Assembly: GCA_048527645.1 (NCBI GenBank)
Contig: DBGFNI010000170.1
Coordinates: forward strand, 1 to 8,924
Origin: HGM12669 sp048527645
GTDB lineage: Bacteria > Bacillota > Clostridia > Oscillospirales > CAG-272
Reading direction: 5' to 3'
DNA: 8,924 bases
Below are positions 1 to 6,144 of the stretch, in pieces (within the stretch, counting starts at the first letter, position 1; each line of letters opens with the position of its first letter). Under the pieces are notes generated by a model. It had not been told where the DNA came from. It was given only the letters and a program-made list of their open reading frames with translations, and searched no databases. The position numbers were made by a program, and so were the translations under genes.

Positions 1-115
1 CATGGACGGCTTGTCTGTGGAGGACGAGACGCATGCGACCTTCTATTTTGCAAAAAAGGACGGCGCATGGAAGCTGACCGGTATTTGTGACGTCACAAAG
101 GAGGATGCGGCATGA
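1..115 (+). CDS. C-terminal end of an unidentified protein (partial)
   Basis: An open frame enters from the left edge (first complete codon at base 2) and stops at the TGA at 113-115. Only 37 residues are visible. They include the segment ATFYFAKKDGAWKLTGI, an alternating hydrophobic pattern with a Trp-Lys-Leu strand, like the last beta-strands of small NTF2-like or other beta-rich domains; that resemblance is only a guess. The stop overlaps the ATG of the next gene in an ATGA arrangement, and the ribosome binding site of the next gene lies inside this coding region. The two genes are therefore probably co-transcribed and translationally coupled. No function can be assigned from this fragment. 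Confidence 0.7.
   Translation, partial: MDGLSVEDETHATFYFAKKDGAWKLTGICDVTKEDAA
98..105 (+). promoter_or_regulatory. Strong ribosome binding site for the glycosidase gene
   Basis: AAAGGAGG lies 6 nt before the ATG at 112, a near-perfect Shine-Dalgarno match at good spacing. It sits inside the end of the upstream gene and fixes the start at 112. Confidence 0.85.
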
Positions 116-1215
116 GAAAAAAGAAGCAGCAGAACGACGCGCGCGGCGCGCGGAAATGTTCTGTCGGATGTGTGATTCGCAGATGCCTTTTGGTATTGCT
201 GACGACGCTTCTGGCAGTTGCCGCACTGGCTTTTTGCGCGCTGAAAATGATATGCTCGGATATTTCCGTTTCCGCAAAGCAGATGTTTGTGACAACGCTT
301 TTGGAGACTGGGCAGTTGAAATTTTTGGCGTCCTGGTTTGTGGATGACGACGAGATTACCGCTTTGGTCAACAGCAATTCCATGCGTCCCATGGATCAGA
401 CGATCGACGACTCGAAGATCACCATCGACCGCACCGGGGTCGAGGTGCAAAACAGCAGCGAAGAAAAAGGGAACATTGAGATTGTCGAGGTGCCGGGAAA
501 GACCTTTTACGGCACGCTGATGATCGTGCATGACCCGGCGAGCGTCCGTCTTGCGACGATATATCCCTGGCGCGACGAGGGGGAAACGCTGGACAGCATT
601 GTCAAGAGCAGCGGCGCGGTCGCCGGCATCAACGGCGGGTTGTATCAGTCGTATAACAATTCCGGCGGCGCGCCCTACGGCGTGGTCGTGTCTGGGGGCG
701 AGATTCAGAACAACGATCCGCAGGGCTTTCCGGGTCTGGTGCTGATCGGACTGACGGAGGACGATATTCTTCAGATTGTCGATATGTCGGACATGACGCC
801 GCAGGATGTGGAAAATATGGTTGCGGAGAAAAAAATCCGCGACGCCGTCACCTTTCAGGAGGAGGCAAGCGACCGCAACAACCATTTTGTGCAGTTGATT
901 ATCAACGGTCAACCGCGGGAAATGAGCGGGATGGGCAGCGGCCTCAACCCGCGCACCGCCATCGGTCAGCGCGCAGACGGTTCGCTTTTGCTGCTTGTGA
1001 CGGACGGACGGGGCAGCTCGGGGCATCTCGGCGCCTCCGCCTCGGATCTGATTGACGTGATGATGCAATACGGTGCGGTCAACGCCGCAAATCTCGACGG
1101 CGGCAGCTCCTCTTGCATGTATTATGAGGACGCGTATTTGATGACCAGTGTCACTTTCTATTATTCCAATTCCTCCTGGAAGCTCCCCTTTGCCTTTGTG
1201 GTAGACCGCAAATAA
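112..1215 (+). CDS. Membrane-anchored phosphodiester glycosidase family protein (NAGPA domain)
   Basis: This 367-residue protein belongs by motif to the NAGPA (formerly DUF2233) family, named after the mammalian enzyme that removes N-acetylglucosamine from phosphodiester-linked mannose-6-phosphate. Bacterial members are thought to cleave sugar phosphodiesters in or near the envelope. Visible in the sequence: a basic N-terminus, one hydrophobic segment at about residues 23-46 (a signal anchor, placing the rest outside the cell), then the family blocks AGINGGLY (171-178), NPRTAIGQ (279-286), VTDGR (296-300) and NLDGGSSS (327-334). Arg281, Asp298 and Asp329 are candidate active-site residues. 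The length is typical for anchored Firmicutes members. It is coupled to the gene upstream by a 4-nt overlap and followed by a bidirectional terminator. The substrate cannot be read from sequence; a teichoic-acid or exopolysaccharide phosphodiester is possible. Family assignment is firm, exact role is not. Confidence 0.9.
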   Translation: MRKKKQQNDARGARKCSVGCVIRRCLLVLLTTLLAVAALAFCALKMICSDISVSAKQMFVTTLLETGQLKFLASWFVDDDEITALVNSNSMRPMDQTIDDSKITIDRTGVEVQNSSEEKGNIEIVEVPGKTFYGTLMIVHDPASVRLATIYPWRDEGETLDSIVKSSGAVAGINGGLYQSYNNSGGAPYGVVVSGGEIQNNDPQGFPGLVLIGLTEDDILQIVDMSDMTPQDVENMVAEKKIRDAVTFQEEASDRNNHFVQLIINGQPREMSGMGSGLNPRTAIGQRADGSLLLLVTDGRGSSGHLGASASDLIDVMMQYGAVNAANLDGGSSSCMYYEDAYLMTSVTFYYSNSSWKLPFAFVVDRK

Positions 1216-1278
1216 TCGGGGGACGGAAATCGGCAGGGAACGGTACTGCCGGTGAAGCGGGCGGCAGAAAAAGAAACG

Positions 1279-1330
1279 GCCCCGCGGCAAGTGCGGATAT
1301 GCACTTACCGCGGGGCTGTTTTTTGTGTTT
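1279..1330. terminator. Bidirectional intrinsic terminator between convergent operons
   Basis: Arms 1279-1294 and 1301-1316 pair over 16 positions around a 6-nt loop. The only defect is C1288 opposite A1310-side sequence (a C-A mismatch on the plus transcript), which becomes a G-U wobble on the minus transcript, so the stem is unbroken there. On the plus strand it is followed by TGTTTTTTGTGTTT, and on the minus strand by GTTTCTTTTTCTG. It therefore suits both the glycosidase unit (stop at 1215) and the heptad-repeat gene (stop at 1363). Confidence 0.9.
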
Positions 1331-1362
1331 ACGGTGTGATTCGTATCGGGGGAAAGGTTCGT

Positions 1363-3501
1363 TTAATACAAGCCGAAGAGTCGGAGCAGCTTTTGCCAGA
1401 AGGTGAGCTTTTCTTCAGCCGGCGCCGGCGCCTCCTTCGGCTCTTCCACGGCAATCTTTTCGGTTTGCATGACAAACTGCACAGCGTCGACGTTGGTGTT
1501 TTTTTCACTGACAAAGGAAACAGGTTGGGCGCTTCCGCCGGTGATGCTGTCGATCATCTCGTCGATCCGATCGGAGATTTCGCCGTCCATGCCGCTTGTC
1601 TCGTTTCGCATCTGTGCACAGCCGTCCTTGAGCTGCCCAGCGCCTGCATCCAGCGCATCAATGCCGTCCCGCAGCGCGGAAACGCCGCTTGCAAGTGCCT
1701 CGCTGCCCGCTGCCATCGTCCCGGTCGCATCGTAAAAGTCTGCCATGCCGTTGAGCAGCTCGCCGGTCTTTTCATACAGGGCTTTGGTGCCGTCAGCCAG
1801 TGCGCCGCTGCCGGAAAGCAGGGCGGTGCTGCCGCTGACAAGCCCGGAATATCCGGCCAGCACCTGCGCCACGCCCCCGGTGTATTCCTGTATGCCGGTA
1901 TTCATGCTGCCGTATGCGGTGACCAGTGCGTCAATCGCACCTTTCAGATCGTTCATCTGCATCAGCATGCCTTTGACCTGCGCCGCAAGTGATCGAATGC
2001 CGGCATCCAGCGCTGCATAGTTGGTTTGCAATTCGCCCACGCCTGCGGCGAGCAGTGAAATGTTGGCGTTCAGCTCGGTCAGATAGCTGTCCATGCCCTG
2101 AATGGCGGCGTTGTTTGCCTGCAGCAGTGTGCAAATGTCCCGCAGCGGCTGCAAGGTGTTTTTCAGCACGGTTGTATCGATGCCGAGCGCCTCTATGGAT
2201 TGAATAACTTGATCGATGGTTTGAATCTGGCCATTCAGCTTCTGAATGGCAGCGGCATTGTTTTCTTGCAGTGCCGCAATGTCCAGACCGTTTTGCAGCA
2301 TCACCTGCTGATAAGCGGCGAAGCTGACATTCTGCTGCAGTTGATTGATGCTTTCCGACAGGCTGTCAATTCCGGCACGAATTTGCGAAGAGCCTGCGAG
2401 CAGTTCTTCAATTTCATCTGCGGAGGCGCTGACGGCGGAAAGCTGCCTCTGAATCTCGGCAAGCGCCGCCTGCATCTGTGCGGAGCCGCCGTTGAGGTCG
2501 GCGGATTTTTGGTTCAAGGCGTCGAGTCCCGCGCCGATTGCTTCGATTCCGCCGTGCAGCGCAACCATGCCGTTGTCCAGCGTATTTGCGCCGGTTTGCA
2601 GAGATTTTGCGCCGTCGGAAAAAGCCGTGGTGCCGCTTTGCAGCGTTCCCGCCCCGTCAAACAACCGCGCGGCGCCCTCTGCCAGCGCATTTGCCCCGTC
2701 AGACAGTGTGCCGGAGGCGGCTTGCTGCAATTCTGCCGTGCCGTCCTGCAATTCGCCGGCGCCGTCATCCAGTTTTGCAATGGCATCAAGCAGCTCCTTG
2801 ACACGGTCGGTCAGTTCTTCATCATCCACCTCGATGTTCATGGACAGCGGGATGCCGTTGATGCTGACGCCATCCATTGCAAAGTCGGTGACGTCGGCGC
2901 GAATCACCGCGTCAACCCCTTCACCCGGCAGCATCGTGTAGGAAATCTGCTTTTTGGCGCCGACATTTGCGACCGTTGCGCCGGTGGCGGTGATGTTTTT
3001 GCATGTTTCCGTGTCCAGCGTCAGGGACGCCTGCAATGCGTAATCATCAAAATACGTGCCGGTGCAGGAGGCGTTTTTGCTGACGCGGAAACGGATTTCC
3101 AGCGCGCCGCTTTTTCCGGCGACGTCTGCGGCGCTGTATTCCTTGCCGTCAAGATAATAACGGACGGAAATATCCCACGGGATGGTGCGATCCTTGAGCG
3201 TCCCTTTGTAGTAGACGCGATCTGCATCGGTAGAGAAGGTGATTTTTCCGTTCTTTTGCCGGATGGCATCCGTTGTGTTGAGCATTTCCACTTCGGAATA
3301 ATCGCCGTAGTCGCAGATCTCGCCGCTGCCGAAAATATTTACCGCATAGACATCCTTTACGCCGCCCGCGGCGTTCATGTTGATATATATTACCTCTTCC
3401 TTTTCCGACGGCGCATCCTGTGTGGCTGCCGCGGGAAACGCGGCGGTCAGCATTAGCATGCCGCAGAGCAACAGGGAGAGTGCTTTTTTAAACCGTTTCA
3501 T
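1363..3501 (-). CDS. Secreted Leu-x-x-Gly heptad-repeat protein, partner of MMPL exporter
   Basis: A 712-residue exported protein. It has a Lys/Arg-rich start, a hydrophobic core and an Ala-rich cleavage region (signal peptide about residues 1-26), then a beta-rich domain (about 30-235) of the kind found beside Firmicutes MMPL transporters. Next come two blocks of x-x-x-Leu-x-x-Gly heptads (about 243-336 and 478-637, for example LDDGAGELQDG), as in YhgE/Pip-type proteins. Between them lies a Gln/Leu/Ile-rich, probably coiled-coil stretch. The tail is a Pro/Ala/Glu linker and an amphipathic end, FWQKLLRLFGLY. No multi-pass membrane domain is visible, unlike YhgE itself. The ATG at 3501 was chosen over one at 3570 because GGAG lies 10 nt upstream and it begins the signal peptide. 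The gene overlaps the exporter by 14 nt, so translation is probably coupled. Likely role (inference): extracellular partner or adaptor of the exporter, possibly spanning the wall. Confidence 0.85.
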   Translation of the reverse strand: MKRFKKALSLLLCGMLMLTAAFPAAATQDAPSEKEEVIYINMNAAGGVKDVYAVNIFGSGEICDYGDYSEVEMLNTTDAIRQKNGKITFSTDADRVYYKGTLKDRTIPWDISVRYYLDGKEYSAADVAGKSGALEIRFRVSKNASCTGTYFDDYALQASLTLDTETCKNITATGATVANVGAKKQISYTMLPGEGVDAVIRADVTDFAMDGVSINGIPLSMNIEVDDEELTDRVKELLDAIAKLDDGAGELQDGTAELQQAASGTLSDGANALAEGAARLFDGAGTLQSGTTAFSDGAKSLQTGANTLDNGMVALHGGIEAIGAGLDALNQKSADLNGGSAQMQAALAEIQRQLSAVSASADEIEELLAGSSQIRAGIDSLSESINQLQQNVSFAAYQQVMLQNGLDIAALQENNAAAIQKLNGQIQTIDQVIQSIEALGIDTTVLKNTLQPLRDICTLLQANNAAIQGMDSYLTELNANISLLAAGVGELQTNYAALDAGIRSLAAQVKGMLMQMNDLKGAIDALVTAYGSMNTGIQEYTGGVAQVLAGYSGLVSGSTALLSGSGALADGTKALYEKTGELLNGMADFYDATGTMAAGSEALASGVSALRDGIDALDAGAGQLKDGCAQMRNETSGMDGEISDRIDEMIDSITGGSAQPVSFVSEKNTNVDAVQFVMQTEKIAVEEPKEAPAPAEEKLTFWQKLLRLFGLY

Positions 3502-5575
3502 ATGTTTTTTTCTCCTTTCTCGGATGATGAAAGCGTTGCCTGTGGGTGGTGCGCTCGATGGCACCGTCAAACAGATACAAGAGTCCCGGCAGCACGAAGA
3601 AGACGCTTGTCATGGAGAGCAGCGTTCCGCGCCCTAAAAACAGTCCCAGCTGCGAGATAATACCGTGCGTTGACATAAAACTGAGCAGAAATCCGACCAG
3701 GGCCAAAATCGTTCCGGAGGTGAGCACAGATGTGGTTACGGCGGAGACGGCTTGTACGATTGCGTCCTTTTTCGGTATACTCTGTCTGAATTCCAGGTAT
3801 CGGTCGGTGAACAGAATCGCATAGTCCACCGTCGCGCCGAGCTGAATGGAGGATATGATCAGATAGGCGATATACTGCACCGTAGAATCTGCAAAATAGG
3901 GAATACCCATGTTGATCCAGATTGCTGCTTCGATCGCAAATACTAAAATCAGCGGCAAAATCAGAGACTTCATGGTGAGCAGCAGGATCAGAAAGATCGC
4001 GCCGATTGCGATCAGATTCACCTTGAGCGTGTCGGAGGTGGTGGTATCCATCAGATCGTAGGTGGAGACGCCCTCGCCGGCAAGATAGTAAGCACCGGGG
4101 TAATAGGTATCGGCGGTGTCGCGGATTTGCTCAACCAGGTCAAAGGTTTGTTTTCCCTCATATTCGGTTTCGACGGTCAGCACCATGCGGCTGTAGTTGT
4201 CGGAGACAAGCTGCGAGAGCGTGTCGGGATCGAGGTATTCTTTGGGTATTTCCGCGCCGACCGTGTCCGTGTAGGAAATAATGCTTTTCACCTGCGCAAT
4301 CTCATGCAATGCGTCGGAGAGCCCGCGTTCTGCCTGCGGGTTGCCGTTGGGCACCAGAAGAACATAGGTGTCGCTCTTGCCGAAGGCTTTTTCGATGGCG
4401 GCGGCATCATCGCCGAGCTGCGTCCCCGCGCCGTATATGTGCGATGCGCCGTAATAATAGGAGTTCGCACTCGACGCCATAAAAGAGGGAACGGCGACAA
4501 TGACAAAGAAGCATGCCATGGGGATCATAATGCGTCTGACCAGCTTTCCGAACCCTTTAAAGGAGGGCATGAAGCTTTTGTGCGCGGTTTTCTGAATCAG
4601 GGGATAAACCGTCAGGATCAGCACCGGCATGAATACAAAGACGGTGACAAGACTGATGGCGACGCCTTTGGCAAGCGCGCGCCCCAGGTCCGGTCCGATG
4701 CCGAACTGCATGAAGATCAGCGCCAGAAAACCGATCACGGTGGTCAGCCCGCTGGAGAGAATCGACGAGGTCGATTTGCAGAGCGCTTCCACCATTGCGC
4801 CCTTGCGGTCGGGATTGCGGGCAAGGCACTCGTCATACCGATGCAGCAGAAAGACGGAATAATCCAGCGATACCGCCAACTGCAAAATTGCGCCCGCGGC
4901 GTTGGTGACAAAGGAGATTTCCCGCACGATGAGGTTGGTGCCGCTGTTGATCATGATCGCGACCCCGAGCCCCGCCATGATGACAAGGGGCTCTGCCCAC
5001 GAATTGGTGGTGAGCAGCAGGATTGCCAGCACGGCAAGCACGGAAAACACGGTGATGAGGCGGATCTCCTGCACGGTTCCCGTGGTGGCAACCGCGGTGG
5101 ATACCGCATTGCCGCACATCGCGTTGTCCTCGCCGATAATATCCCGGATGCGGCTGATGGTTTCCACCTTGTCCTCGGCATCAATTGTGACGGTGAACAA
5201 AGCGTTGCCGTCTTTATAATAGGTTTCGACGGTCTGGGCATCCGCCATTTCGAGCGGCTGATAAACACTGACTGCGTCGTCCAGCCACAAAACGCTCTCC
5301 ACGCCCTCACATTCCTGCAGCCGCTCTTTATATTCCAGCGCCTCGGCGACGCTGACGTTCTGAATCATGATGCGCGCATTGGGAATGCCGCCGTCGAACG
5401 CTTCTTTCATTTGATCCAGCGAGACGGTGGACGCGGTGTCGGCAGGCAGAAAGTCCTTCATGTCGTAGTTGACGGAAACAAAGTTTTGCAGGATCGCACC
5501 CGCAACTGCCAAAATCAGAAAGAAGATCATGATCTTTTTCGGATTGTTTACGACCCATGTGTAGAATTTTCGCAA
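3488..5575 (-). CDS. MMPL/RND-family exporter (hydrophobe/amphiphile efflux permease)
   Basis: A 695-residue integral membrane transporter, presumably driven by the proton gradient. It has the two-fold repeat of the family: one helix (about residues 14-33), an extracellular porter domain (about 35-170, with the typical YDMKDFLPAD opening), a five-helix bundle, then the second half with a helix near 350, a second porter domain (about 375-510) and a final five-helix bundle. Each bundle carries the Asp-Tyr pair expected of the proton relay: SLDYSVF (Asp238/Tyr239) and TVDYAIL (Asp584/Tyr585). The start is taken as the TTG at 5575 because AAAGGAG lies 9 nt before it and the protein then begins directly with the cytoplasmic LRKFYTWVVNNPKK segment; an ATG at 5707 would add an unlikely 44-residue Arg-rich tail overlapping the upstream gene. 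Middle gene of the minus-strand operon. The substrate is unknown; lipids, detergents or antimicrobials are plausible. Confidence 0.9.
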   Translation of the reverse strand: MRKFYTWVVNNPKKIMIFFLILAVAGAILQNFVSVNYDMKDFLPADTASTVSLDQMKEAFDGGIPNARIMIQNVSVAEALEYKERLQECEGVESVLWLDDAVSVYQPLEMADAQTVETYYKDGNALFTVTIDAEDKVETISRIRDIIGEDNAMCGNAVSTAVATTGTVQEIRLITVFSVLAVLAILLLTTNSWAEPLVIMAGLGVAIMINSGTNLIVREISFVTNAAGAILQLAVSLDYSVFLLHRYDECLARNPDRKGAMVEALCKSTSSILSSGLTTVIGFLALIFMQFGIGPDLGRALAKGVAISLVTVFVFMPVLILTVYPLIQKTAHKSFMPSFKGFGKLVRRIMIPMACFFVIVAVPSFMASSANSYYYGASHIYGAGTQLGDDAAAIEKAFGKSDTYVLLVPNGNPQAERGLSDALHEIAQVKSIISYTDTVGAEIPKEYLDPDTLSQLVSDNYSRMVLTVETEYEGKQTFDLVEQIRDTADTYYPGAYYLAGEGVSTYDLMDTTTSDTLKVNLIAIGAIFLILLLTMKSLILPLILVFAIEAAIWINMGIPYFADSTVQYIAYLIISSIQLGATVDYAILFTDRYLEFRQSIPKKDAIVQAVSAVTTSVLTSGTILALVGFLLSFMSTHGIISQLGLFLGRGTLLSMTSVFFVLPGLLYLFDGAIERTTHRQRFHHPRKEKKTYETV

Positions 5576-5898
5576 GGCTTGTCGCTCCTTTCTGCGGCGT
5601 TGGCAATTCCTGTGATTTTTAATGTTTGACAGGCGTCGGTAAAGGACAGCGAAAGCGCGTCCTGTGAGATGCTGCCGGTTGCGACATACGGCACCGTTCG
5701 CATCCATGTGACGATCTTTCCGATCAGGCGGCAGGTTCCGTCCGCATCGACGCTCCCCTCAAAGGGCTCCCGGTGATTCAATATTTCCAAAAAGCCCTTG
5801 ATCCGGCTTTGCTCCCAAAACACTGTCATATGTCCCGTCCGCACGCCGATCGGCGTGCGCATACTGATATCGTATCGGACAGAATGATGCTCCTTCAT
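5548..5898 (-). CDS. Small unknown protein, first gene of the exporter operon
   Basis: 116 residues, no signal peptide, no membrane helix. The central part (about 8-97) alternates hydrophobic and polar residues with Gly turns (for example GFLEIL, GSVDADGTCRLIGKI, ATGSIS, LKITGI), which suggests a small all-beta fold; the last 18 residues are polar and look disordered. I do not recognise a named family. It is supported as a real gene by its position directly behind the divergent promoter region, its 28-nt overlap with the exporter start, and the beta-strand periodicity. An in-frame TGA three codons upstream limits the start to the ATG at 5898 or Met13 (5862). The ATG at 5898 has GAAGGAG only 1 nt away, which is unusually close; a weaker GGAAAGG lies 10 nt away. 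A cytoplasmic accessory, ligand-binding or substrate-sensing role for the exporter is only inference. Confidence 0.65.
   Translation of the reverse strand: MKEHHSVRYDISMRTPIGVRTGHMTVFWEQSRIKGFLEILNHREPFEGSVDADGTCRLIGKIVTWMRTVPYVATGSISQDALSLSFTDACQTLKITGIANAAERSDKPCENSTHGS
5585..5591 (-). promoter_or_regulatory. Ribosome binding site that sets the TTG start of the exporter
   Basis: AAAGGAG on the minus strand, 9 nt before TTG at 5575. No equally good site precedes the in-frame ATG at 5707, so this decides the start. It lies within the end of the 116-aa gene, coupling the two. Confidence 0.75.
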
Positions 5899-5914
5899 GC
5901 TCCTTCACCCTTTC

Positions 5915-5927
5915 CGGATTTAATCCG
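5915..5927. promoter_or_regulatory. Perfect inverted repeat CGGATTTAATCCG at predicted exporter start point
   Basis: Six-base arms CGGATT and AATCCG around one base, overlapping the predicted transcription start of the exporter operon. Its centre (5921) is 28 nt from that of the 5943-5955 repeat (5949). As RNA it has too small a loop to matter, so a DNA-binding site is the likelier meaning. Confidence 0.35.
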
Positions 5928-5928
5928 C

Positions 5929-5957
5929 TATATACTGTACCACAAATCTGATTTGAA
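5929..5957 (-). promoter_or_regulatory. Candidate promoter for the exporter operon
   Basis: On the minus strand TTCAAA (5957-5952) and TATATA (5934-5929) are 17 nt apart, each matching the sigma-A consensus at 4 of 6 positions. This would start transcription near 5922, about 24 nt before the ATG at 5898. A perfect inverted repeat lies in its spacer and another at the predicted start point. It is the best-placed minus-strand candidate, but the match is moderate. Confidence 0.45.
5943..5955. promoter_or_regulatory. Perfect inverted repeat CAAATCTGATTTG in exporter promoter spacer
   Basis: Six-base arms CAAATC and GATTTG around a single T, mostly within the spacer of the proximal minus-strand promoter. 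The related heptamer GATTTGT recurs at 6005-6011 and 6026-6032. It is a possible operator half of a longer site. Confidence 0.35.
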
Positions 5958-5962
5958 AAAAA

Positions 5963-5986
5963 CGGACAATTTCGATTTTTTGTGAC
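5963..5986. promoter_or_regulatory. Imperfect inverted repeat related to CGGACA-N12-TGTCCG
   Basis: CGGACA (5963-5968), 12 nt, then TGTGAC (5981-5986), which keeps the TGT of the second arm. Its spacing equals that of the perfect site, whose left arm begins exactly 28 nt further on. It lies just upstream of the -35 of the proximal exporter promoter. Confidence 0.3.
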
Positions 5987-5990
5987 ATAT

Positions 5991-6014
5991 CGGACATTTT
6001 GGCAGATTTGTCCG
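5991..6014. promoter_or_regulatory. Inverted repeat CGGACA-N12-TGTCCG, candidate operator
   Basis: Perfect 6-bp arms separated by 12 nt, lying between the two divergent promoters. It is the best of three similar sites and is in a size range used by TetR-family dimers. Binding by the adjacent regulator is inferred from location only. Confidence 0.45.
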
Positions 6015-6039
6015 GTATCTGTGCCGATTTGTTGAAATA

Positions 6040-6067
6040 TATATAAAATAACAGGGGACACTTGCAA
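6040..6067 (-). promoter_or_regulatory. Alternative upstream promoter for the exporter operon
   Basis: Minus-strand TTGCAA (6067-6062) and TATATA (6045-6040) are 16 nt apart. TTGCAA is its own reverse complement and is also the -35 element of the plus-strand regulator promoter, so the two promoters would be back to back. The TA-rich -10 is a low-information match. Confidence 0.3.
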
Positions 6068-6090
6068 TATTTCCCGGACAGGTGTATAAT
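6062..6090 (+). promoter_or_regulatory. Sigma-A promoter for the TetR-hydrolase-DUF308 operon
   Basis: TTGCAA (6062-6067), a 17-nt spacer and a perfect TATAAT (6085-6090), predicting a start near 6097 and a leader of about 48 nt before the TTG at 6145. This is the clearest promoter in the window. A CGGACA hexamer (6075-6080) sits in the spacer, as expected for an autoregulated repressor gene. Confidence 0.75.
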
Positions 6091-6097
6091 ATGTCTG
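6075..6097. promoter_or_regulatory. CGGACA-N11-TGTCTG repeat over the TetR promoter -10 region
   Basis: Arms 6075-6080 and 6092-6097, 11 nt apart, match at five of six pairs and bracket the TATAAT box. A protein bound here would block RNA polymerase at the regulator's own promoter, which fits autorepression. Confidence 0.4.
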
Positions 6098-6131
6098 TGA
6101 AATTGTTAACGCAATCGGCTAAGATATCTGC

Positions 6132-6137
6132 GAGGTG
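6132..6137 (+). promoter_or_regulatory. Ribosome binding site favouring TTG start of the TetR gene
   Basis: GAGGTG ends 1 nt before the ATG at 6139 but 7 nt before the in-frame TTG at 6145. Normal spacing favours TTG. Confidence 0.65.
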
Positions 6138-6144
6138 AATGGGG

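Noticed and set aside
1231..1251. Hairpin CGGCAG/CTGCCG after the glycosidase stop as a first terminator
   Set aside because: It has only a 6-bp stem with a 9-nt loop and no following U-run; the strong terminator is 30 nt further on.
43..1290. 415-codon minus-strand open frame opposite the glycosidase
   Set aside because: It lies opposite a gene with clear NAGPA motifs, its product is His/Arg-rich low-quality sequence with no recognisable domain, and it runs into the terminator stem.
2200..3456. 418-codon plus-strand open frame opposite the heptad-repeat gene
   Set aside because: It is an antisense by-product of the repetitive GC-rich codons of the real gene; the product is Cys/Arg/Gly-rich with no domain and no convincing ribosome binding site.
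4127..5629. 500-codon plus-strand open frame opposite the exporter
   Set aside because: The opposite strand encodes unmistakable MMPL helices and Asp-Tyr motifs; this frame gives a His/Gly/Asp-rich product typical of antisense translation.
5899..6138. Riboswitch or attenuator in the divergent leader
   Set aside because: The inverted repeats surround promoters rather than lying in a long leader with a U-run, so protein-binding DNA sites explain them better.
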